Origin: Pseudomonadota bacterium
GTDB lineage: Bacteria; Myxococcota; Polyangia; Polyangiales; Polyangiaceae
Direction of reading: 5' to 3'
Assembly: GCA_023419055.1 (NCBI GenBank)
Contig: JAEZYO010000643.1
Coordinates: 1-20,083, forward strand
Length of the DNA: 20,083 nt
This document shows, in pieces, positions 14,947 through 20,083 of the stretch. A program made the translations under genes and the position numbers. The first letter of the stretch is position 1. Each line of letters starts with the position of its first letter. Under the pieces are notes generated by a model. The model searched no databases and was not told the DNA's origin. It saw only the letters and a program-made list of their open reading frames with translations.

Positions 14947-15967
14947 CGCTGCCCTGCGGCAGCTCCTGAGGCCGATCGAGGCTCACCTCGCCCGGCCGGA
15001 CGTGACCGAGCTGGCCGTGAACCGGCCCGGCGAGCTGTGGGCGCGGACGGAGGGTGGCTGGGAGCGCCACGAGCTGCCCGAGCTCTCGCGCGAGTACCTC
15101 GACGCGCTTACCACCGCGATGGTGGTCTACAACGGCCTCGCCCTCCGCAGCATCGCCTCGGTCGTCCTCCCAGGAGGGGAACGGGGCCAGGTGATCCGAT
15201 CGCCGGCGTGCATCGAGGGCATGACCCCGCTCACGATCCGCAAGCACCTGCCGGTCGCGCGGACGCTCGCGGACCTCGAGGCGGGCGGCCTCTTCGCGTC
15301 CGCGCGTGACGTGAGCTTCCACCGGCCCTCGCCCGAGGAGGCGCGGCGGGCAGAGGCGCGGGAGGACCTGGGCCGGATCGAGCACGTCGATGTCGAGCTC
15401 CTGGAGCTGAAGCGGGTGGGAGCCTTGGGCGCGTTCCTGCGAGCCGCCGTCCAGAGCAGGCGGAACATCGTCATCGCCGGCAAGACCGGCTCCGGGAAGA
15501 CCACGCTCGCGCGCTCCCTCGTCGACGAGGTGCCCGCCAGCGAGCGGGTGGTGACCATCGAGGACGTCCACGAGCTGGCGATCCCAAGACACCCGAACCG
15601 GGTTCATCTCCTGTTCGGGGATGGTCCGGGGAGGGTCACCGCCGAGGCGTGCCTCGCGGCCTGCATGCGATTGTCACCCGACCGGATCTTCCTGGCCGAG
15701 CTGCGCGGGAGTGAAGCGTGGGAGTACGTCCTGTCGCTCAACACCGGCCACCCGGGCTCGGTGACGACCACGCACGCCAACGGCGCCGTCCAGGTCTTCG
15801 AGCGCATCGCGTCCCTCATCAAGAACAGCGAGGCGGGACGCGGTCTTGACGCGGCCGAGATCCGCCGGGTGCTCCACGGGACGCTCGACGTCGTGCTGTT
15901 CATGGCGGACCGGCGGGTGGAGGAGGTGTTCTTCGATCCCCTCTTCGCGCGGGAGCAAGCACGCTGA
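14897..15967 (+). CDS. virB11: VirB11-like secretion ATPase
   Basis: This 356-residue hexameric traffic ATPase has Walker A 'GKTGSGKT' (195-202), the Asp box 'TIEDVHEL' (about 220-227), Walker B 'FLAELRG' (about 265-271, Glu268) and the His box 'GHPGSVTTTHAN' (284-295). It sits at the cytoplasmic face and switches the machine between pilus assembly and transfer. The ATG at 14897 lies within virB10 with GGAG about five bases upstream. No better start lies downstream before the conserved N-terminal domain, so the 50-base overlap is likely real. It is the last canonical virB gene here. Confidence 0.95.
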   Translation: MGSSEAATPSARRPDRDAALRQLLRPIEAHLARPDVTELAVNRPGELWARTEGGWERHELPELSREYLDALTTAMVVYNGLALRSIASVVLPGGERGQVIRSPACIEGMTPLTIRKHLPVARTLADLEAGGLFASARDVSFHRPSPEEARRAEAREDLGRIEHVDVELLELKRVGALGAFLRAAVQSRRNIVIAGKTGSGKTTLARSLVDEVPASERVVTIEDVHELAIPRHPNRVHLLFGDGPGRVTAEACLAACMRLSPDRIFLAELRGSEAWEYVLSLNTGHPGSVTTTHANGAVQVFERIASLIKNSEAGRGLDAAEIRRVLHGTLDVVLFMADRRVEEVFFDPLFAREQAR

Positions 15968-16100
15968 CATTGCCCGCCAAGGGTGACGGACTGCTCCCGA
16001 CCCCAATTAGAAGCGCCAACGCCCCGCTCCCACTGTACGACGACTTGCCAAGGCATTGTAGAACATGCCTGCCGAGATCCTGCTGGAGGAGAGCAAGATC

Positions 16101-18053
16101 ATGCAACGCGTCGAGAGCTCGTTCCGTCCGAAGCGTCAGAGGCACGGCAACCCCAACCACCTCAGCGCCGGGCAGCTCGTCGTCCTCGGAGTGGGTTTCC
16201 TCGCGATCGCCTGCGGCGGAGACCGCCCGGACTATTCGCTCAGGAACACGCCGCCCGAGGTGGCGTTCGCGGCGCCACCACCCGCGTACACGGCCACCCC
16301 GATGGTCGCGGTCGGCATCATCGCCACAAACCCCACCGGCGTGAGGGCGGTCTACGCGCTCAGCGGTGCGCAGCGCTGGCCAGCCGTCCTGCAGGAAGAC
16401 GGCACGTGGCGGGTCACCCTGCAGTTGCCGGTCATCGGCAAGAACACCGTGACCGTTTGGGCCGAGGACAACGCGTCGCCGTCGCCCAACAGCGGGCAGG
16501 GAATGGATCCGCCGTACCAGCTCGTCCAGGAGATCGTCTACGACCCCACGCCACCGTCGGTGACCTACGACGCTGCGTTCGCCTCGTACGGGGACGAGCG
16601 GGACCTGGATCTCGTGGTGGACGCGAACGGCATCGCCGTGGTCCCCGCTTCCTATGCGACGCTGCAGAAGACGGGTGTGCTGCCCGGCGGCCACTTCTAC
16701 AAGGCCTGGTCTCGGCTGAGCGCCGGGGAGGAGATGACCGCCAGCGAGCTCGAGACGACGAACGCGAGGAACATCCCCGTGCTCCGGTTCGCCGTGCCGT
16801 TCAACCGGAACACGGACGCGCCGCTCGAGACGCCGACGTTCGTCGCACGCCTGAGCTGTCCGTTCCCGTGCCCGGAGTACCCCGATGCGAGTGGACAGCT
16901 CCTGCCGGCCGCGGCGATGGATGATCAACGCGCGCTCTTCGAGCTCCCTCTCGCCACCGAGACGGTCCCCGCTCTGGCTCAGATCCAGGGCCCAGGGGCA
17001 CTTTCGATCCGGGTCACGGTCGCCGACGCGGCCGGGAACTCGACCACCGCGTCGGGGTTCGACTTCGTCTTCCACGTCATCGGCCCCCCGCTCGCGATCG
17101 TAGAGGACGAGCAGTACCCGACGAACGCCCAGGCGGACGGTTCCGCCACTTTCGCCTATCACGTGAGCGACAACACGTACGCGCAGCTTTGGGATGGAGC
17201 GCGCTTCCCGAACGCTGCCGTACGACTGATGCGCTACATCATCACCAACCCCACGACCGAGCCGGTCGCCCTGCAGCTGTCGTACGCCCAGGCCGCGGGC
17301 GGATCGTGGAGGGCCTATGAGTACTGGAGCTGGTACAACGTCGGACAGCCCTGGTTCCTCGGCCAGTCCACGTCGCAGAAAACGGAGTGCCACGACGCGA
17401 AGTCGTACGCCATCGACGGGTTCAGCTTCGCGCAGCCGTTCTGCACGACCGCAGGCTCCGCCGTCCAGTGCTGGACCGGAACCGCGTGGAGCACTGCCGG
17501 CATCATCCTGTTCCACAGGATGGGAGACAGGACCTACCGGTTCCTGTGCGACAGCTCGGCCCTGAGAGACGCCACCAGCGAAGACACTGCGGGTGTAAGT
17601 AGCGCGGCCGGCATCACCCTGGAGCCGTTCCGCGTCGCGCCGGAGCTTGGCGGCCAGGAGCGCGCGCCTGACACGGACGGTTCGGGGCAATGGGTGATGG
17701 TGCCCGCGGCGAGCGGCGCCACCCCCGGTACCCTCGTCGTCTACCTGAAGCGGCCTGCCGGTGCAGCCCGCTCACCAGCGCTGAACTGGAACATGAACGC
17801 CGTCCCCGGCAGCGAGGCGGCCGACCACTACCAGACCTGGGAGTACATGGAGTGGATCAGGTGGTCGAGCCCGAGCCCTGGCTACGACTGGCGAAGCGGC
17901 TATCGCATCGGCAGGTACCTCGTGAACGCCGAGGATCGCGTATACGGGTCGCTCCTGGGGAGCACGCACGCATCTTCGGAGGGGATCTTCGCTGGAGAGG
18001 TGGCGAGCCGCATCAGCGTTACGATCGTCCGGGAGCCGTTGTTCACGCACTAA
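16101..18053 (+). CDS. Large lipoprotein with Ig-like regions, unrecognised family
   Basis: This 650-residue product starts at the ATG at 16101, ten bases after GGAGGA, rather than an ATG 36 bases upstream. A long basic N-terminus leads to a hydrophobic stretch and lipobox 'LAIAC' with Cys38. The mature part is strand-rich. 'VTVADAAGNSTTASGFDFVF' (about 304-323) is the typical end of a bacterial Ig-like domain, and paired cysteines ('CPFPC' near 253-257, others near 430-460) suggest disulfides. There is no enzyme motif. It follows virB11 by 133 bases without a clear terminator and may be part of the same transcript. A surface or pilus-associated adhesive role is inferred from position and fold style only. 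Confidence 0.8.
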   Translation: MQRVESSFRPKRQRHGNPNHLSAGQLVVLGVGFLAIACGGDRPDYSLRNTPPEVAFAAPPPAYTATPMVAVGIIATNPTGVRAVYALSGAQRWPAVLQEDGTWRVTLQLPVIGKNTVTVWAEDNASPSPNSGQGMDPPYQLVQEIVYDPTPPSVTYDAAFASYGDERDLDLVVDANGIAVVPASYATLQKTGVLPGGHFYKAWSRLSAGEEMTASELETTNARNIPVLRFAVPFNRNTDAPLETPTFVARLSCPFPCPEYPDASGQLLPAAAMDDQRALFELPLATETVPALAQIQGPGALSIRVTVADAAGNSTTASGFDFVFHVIGPPLAIVEDEQYPTNAQADGSATFAYHVSDNTYAQLWDGARFPNAAVRLMRYIITNPTTEPVALQLSYAQAAGGSWRAYEYWSWYNVGQPWFLGQSTSQKTECHDAKSYAIDGFSFAQPFCTTAGSAVQCWTGTAWSTAGIILFHRMGDRTYRFLCDSSALRDATSEDTAGVSSAAGITLEPFRVAPELGGQERAPDTDGSGQWVMVPAASGATPGTLVVYLKRPAGAARSPALNWNMNAVPGSEAADHYQTWEYMEWIRWSSPSPGYDWRSGYRIGRYLVNAEDRVYGSLLGSTHASSEGIFAGEVASRISVTIVREPLFTH

Positions 18054-18066
18054 AGGTGGAGGACGC

Positions 18067-18459
18067 ATGAGATCGCTCTGGCATGAGGTCGGGGTGGTGC
18101 TGGCGGTGCTGAGCGTCTGCGCGTGTGACTCTTCGGGCTCCCAGGGCCCGGCGGGCCCACCCGCAGATCGCTCGAAGATGTACTGCCGCGAGGCATCCGC
18201 CGTCCTCAACCTGTCAACAGAGAACGCCACGGTCTCCGTCACCTGTGACTCCACCACCGACATGCCGTGGGGAGGCGGGTGCTGGAGCGGGCCCCTCCCG
18301 TCGGGCGTGTATCTGCAAGTGGACCAGCCCTCGGGCTGGGACGACATCTCCGTGAAACCAGGGTGGACGTGCACCTGGGCTGCTTACGATGTGGCGCCCA
18401 ACCTCGATTTCGGCGGGCACGCAGAGATCTGCTGCTTCGCCATCGGGGACACGCCGTGA
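18067..18459 (+). CDS. Small Cys-rich lipoprotein, unrecognised
   Basis: This 130-residue precursor starts at an ATG with GGAGG five bases upstream, 13 bases after the large lipoprotein. The signal ends in a lipobox around 'LSVCAC'. Either Cys18 or Cys20 could be lipidated, and neither fit is ideal. A collagen-like 'GSQGPAGPP' linker follows. The mature part has several cysteines (near 40, 60, 73, 101, 121 and 122) that could pair. No family was recognised. It overlaps the outer-membrane gene by GTGA, so the two products are probably made together. Confidence 0.75.
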   Translation: MRSLWHEVGVVLAVLSVCACDSSGSQGPAGPPADRSKMYCREASAVLNLSTENATVSVTCDSTTDMPWGGGCWSGPLPSGVYLQVDQPSGWDDISVKPGWTCTWAAYDVAPNLDFGGHAEICCFAIGDTP

Positions 18460-19187
18460 ATCGCGTGGCGCCGCCCGGAGCCGAGGGCGCCGCGCTCTCC
18501 GCGGCGGCACCGCTCCAGCCGAGGAGTCCCAGCCGCGAGCTCCTCGGCGGCATCCGTGCCCGAGCGCCGTTTGTCGCGCTCGCAGTGGCGGCCCTCTTCG
18601 CCGCCGCACCGGCCCGTGCCGACCGCAAGGAGATCTACACGGTCCTCGGCTTCGACGCGGGCGCCAACGGCTACAAGGTCCCGGCGAGTGGCTCCGGGAG
18701 CACGACCGCGTTCGCGGGCGGCCTCGACCTCGGCGTGTACTACGGCCTCACGAACACCCTCCACCTTGGAGGGCGGCTGCGCGCGACCAGCACCCCGGAC
18801 GTGCAATTCGACAGCGTGAAGCTGTCCATGGCGGACGGCAGCGAGTCCGTGGGCAGCCTCTTCGCCGATCATCGCTCGATCAGCCTGGGCGCCGTCGGCC
18901 ACTACCGCTTCGACACGGGCCGGGCCTTCGCCCCCGTCGTCGAGCTCGAGGCGGGGTTCGCCGGCCACCAGTACCGGCGCGTCGAGCACGTCCCCGCTGG
19001 TGCCGGATTCAAGATCGATTTGGGGAACAAGTCCCAGAATGCCCTCTACGGGGCGGGAGCGCTGCTCCTCGAGTACCGGTTCGCCAACCGGTGGATAGCC
19101 ATGACCGGGATCTCGGTGCGGGCGGAGACCGGCGACATGCAGCCGTGGTCACTGAGCGTGCCGCTGCGTGTGGGACTGATCTGGTAG
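18456..19187 (+). CDS. Outer-membrane beta-barrel protein, probable
   Basis: This 243-residue product starts at the GTG of a GTGA overlap with the small lipoprotein. A hydrophobic signal with cleavage after 'APARA' (about residue 55) is preceded by an unusually long polar N-terminus, so the true start could be internal. The mature part consists of alternating amphipathic strands ('GGLDLGVYYGLTNTLHLGGRL', 'SLGAVGHYRFDTG', 'VVELEAGFAGHQY') and ends in an aromatic-terminated strand, 'PLRVGLIW', as in OmpA/OmpW-like barrels. Size suits an eight-stranded barrel. No specific family is assigned. It may serve the outer-membrane part of the transfer system or be a porin-like cargo. Confidence 0.72.
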   Translation: MNRVAPPGAEGAALSAAAPLQPRSPSRELLGGIRARAPFVALAVAALFAAAPARADRKEIYTVLGFDAGANGYKVPASGSGSTTAFAGGLDLGVYYGLTNTLHLGGRLRATSTPDVQFDSVKLSMADGSESVGSLFADHRSISLGAVGHYRFDTGRAFAPVVELEAGFAGHQYRRVEHVPAGAGFKIDLGNKSQNALYGAGALLLEYRFANRWIAMTGISVRAETGDMQPWSLSVPLRVGLIW

Positions 19188-19210
19188 ACCGGCTCTCGGA
19201 GGACCACGCC

Positions 19211-19657
19211 ATGCCGTACCTGGATTCGATCGTGACCGTCCCGGAGGAGCGCATCCTCCATCGCAGTCGCCTGCACTGGACCATCTTCCTCTACCCGTCG
19301 GCCATCCTGACGCTCTTCATCCTGCCGCTCGTGCGCTGGCTGACGTGCGAGGCCATCGTCACGAGCCGGCGCATCGTCATCGCGAGTGGTTGGCTGCGGC
19401 GGGACACGTTCGAGCTACCTCTCAGCCGGCTCGAGTCCATCCGCGTCGAGCAGGGCCTCGTGGCGCGTATCCTGGGGTTCGGAACGGTTCTCATCGTGGG
19501 CATCGGAGGCGGGCGTCAGCGACTCGCCCTTGTGGCGCGACCCCTCGACTTCCGACGGGCGGCTGAATCGGCGTTCTACTGCACAGTCGCGTCGGAGCCC
19601 TCCCAGAGGGCCAGTAGGCCCCGGCGATGGGTATCTCGCTCGCCGGCAAGAGCCTAG
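19211..19657 (+). CDS. Compact bacterial PH-domain membrane protein
   Basis: This 148-residue product starts at an ATG with GGAGG eight bases upstream. A hydrophobic segment (about 23-43) is followed directly by a bacterial PH domain (YdbS/bPH2 type): 'EAIVTSRRIVIASGWLRRDTFELPLSRLESIRVEQ' spans about 47-81 in two parts, and 'LGFGTVLIVGIGG' lies at about 88-100. Such proteins usually have two membrane helices before the PH domain. Here only one fits, so a helix appears to be missing. The end (about 130-148) is a basic Arg/Ser tail. The function of this family is poorly known. Its TAG overlaps the stop of the convergent XRE gene within CTAG at 19654-19657. Confidence 0.82.
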   Translation: MPYLDSIVTVPEERILHRSRLHWTIFLYPSAILTLFILPLVRWLTCEAIVTSRRIVIASGWLRRDTFELPLSRLESIRVEQGLVARILGFGTVLIVGIGGGRQRLALVARPLDFRRAAESAFYCTVASEPSQRASRPRRWVSRSPARA

Positions 19658-20016
19658 GAATCAGGAGGCGAGGACTCCCTCATTCGCCGCACGACGTCCA
19701 GCAGTTCCAGTACCTGGTCTCGTCGTAAGTTCGCGGTTTCTCTGTATAATGTGTCTCTCGGCGAGTCGCCGACCACCAGGTCGGCGATGGTGACTTCGAG
19801 CACCGAAGCGATCTTGTTGAGAACAGTCGCGCTTGGGACGACAAGGCCGCGTTCTAACTCGGAAATGTAGCCCCTGCCGAATCCACACTCCTCCACGAAA
19901 GCGTCGAAGTTGATGCTACGCGAGGTGCGCAGTGCTCGGATTTGCGTACCGATGCGCTTCGCGAGTGGGTCCGGCATCTGCCGATGCAGAGCGCTGCGTC
20001 GTCCCGCCTTGGGCAC
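19654..20016 (-). CDS. XRE-family (Cro/C1-type) transcriptional regulator
   Basis: This 120-residue protein has a helix-turn-helix domain at about residues 18-75. The second and third helices are near 'FDAFVEECGFGRGYISELERG' (38-58), and 'PSATVLNKIASVLEVTIADL' (61-80) completes the XRE fold. A helical tail (about 90-115) may mediate dimerisation. The start is uncertain: the GTG at 20016 gives the full length, and an ATG at 19977 keeps the whole domain. Neither has a strong ribosome site. It is convergent with the PH gene. A 16-bp palindrome lies 35 bases upstream of the GTG, so autoregulation and control of genes beyond the right edge are likely. Confidence 0.88.
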   Translation of the reverse strand: MPKAGRRSALHRQMPDPLAKRIGTQIRALRTSRSINFDAFVEECGFGRGYISELERGLVVPSATVLNKIASVLEVTIADLVVGDSPRDTLYRETANLRRDQVLELLDVVRRMRESSPPDS

Positions 20017-20050
20017 ATGTTGACGCTAGCCTGGTAGAGCACTAGATTGG

Positions 20051-20066
20051 GTTCGAAATTTCGAAC
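20051..20066. promoter_or_regulatory. Perfect 16-bp palindrome, probable operator of the XRE regulator
   Basis: GTTCGAAATTTCGAAC is its own reverse complement. It lies 35 bases upstream of the GTG start of the XRE gene, where a promoter would be, and the two TTCGAA half-sites suit a dimeric HTH protein. It is AT-richer than its surroundings. That it is the regulator's binding site is inferred from position and symmetry. Confidence 0.65.
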
Positions 20067-20083
20067 GTCGCTCAGTCGGGAGT

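Noticed and set aside
15900..17690. Minus-strand open frame of 596 codons opposite the virB11 end and the large lipoprotein
   Set aside because: The composition is typical of an antisense frame and it covers a + strand gene with a lipobox and a ribosome site. No motif was seen.
19744..19749. Perfect TATAAT inside the XRE gene on the + strand
   Set aside because: There is no -35 element at suitable spacing and no + strand gene downstream before the XRE start, so it is probably chance.
1..20083. Possible tRNA, CRISPR array, insertion sequence or attachment site
   Set aside because: No regularly spaced repeats, transposase or integrase motifs, terminal inverted repeats or tRNA-like cloverleaf were recognised. 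This was by eye, so a short element could be missed.

Overview
This window looks like part of a conjugative or otherwise transferable element from a very GC-rich, diderm bacterium. The main block has strong G/C preference at third codon positions, a complete virB-type secretion apparatus, lipobox lipoproteins and a beta-barrel outer-membrane protein. The lipoprotein style (short lipobox followed by Ser/Gly or collagen-like Gly-Pro-Pro linkers) and the CFI-box protein would suit a myxobacterium or related deltaproteobacterium, but nothing in the sequence fixes the taxon. No tRNA, rRNA, CRISPR array, transposase, integrase or attachment site was recognised.

Left block, about 1-4514. A short partial gene enters from the left edge on the + strand. 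Five minus-strand reading frames follow, read from 4514 down to 424: a small helical protein, a protein combining a HExxH zinc-peptidase motif with a glycine linker and a CFI-box, a 131-residue beta-rich protein, and a pair of lipid-binding-like (TULIP-type, tentative) proteins. The last two share one reading frame and are separated by a single TAG, so they may be one broken gene. This block is visibly less GC-rich than the rest (for example 57% in 2401-2460 against 80% in 9001-9060), which suggests a separately acquired cargo. None of its functions is established.

Middle block, 4949-15967. A P-type (VirB) type IV secretion operon lies on the + strand in near-canonical order: virB1, a small Cys/His protein, virB2, virB3, virB4, a DnaG-like primase, virB5, virB6, virB7, virB8, virB9, virB10, virB11. 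Many junctions are ATGA overlaps, implying translational coupling. VirB4 and VirB11 supply ATPase energy, VirB3/6/8/10 form the inner-membrane complex, VirB7/9/10 the outer-membrane core, and VirB2/VirB5 the pilus. VirB1 locally opens peptidoglycan. The primase inside the operon supports a DNA-transfer role. No relaxase or VirD4 coupling protein lies in the window.

Right block, 16101-20083. A large lipoprotein, a small Cys-rich lipoprotein, an outer-membrane beta-barrel protein and a compact PH-domain membrane protein continue on the + strand, probably as a cell-surface extension of the transfer operon. A convergent XRE-family regulator lies on the minus strand, and a perfect 16-bp palindrome upstream of it is a likely operator.

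The best candidates for something undescribed are the minus-strand peptidase/CFI-box/TULIP-like cassette and the primase embedded in the virB operon.
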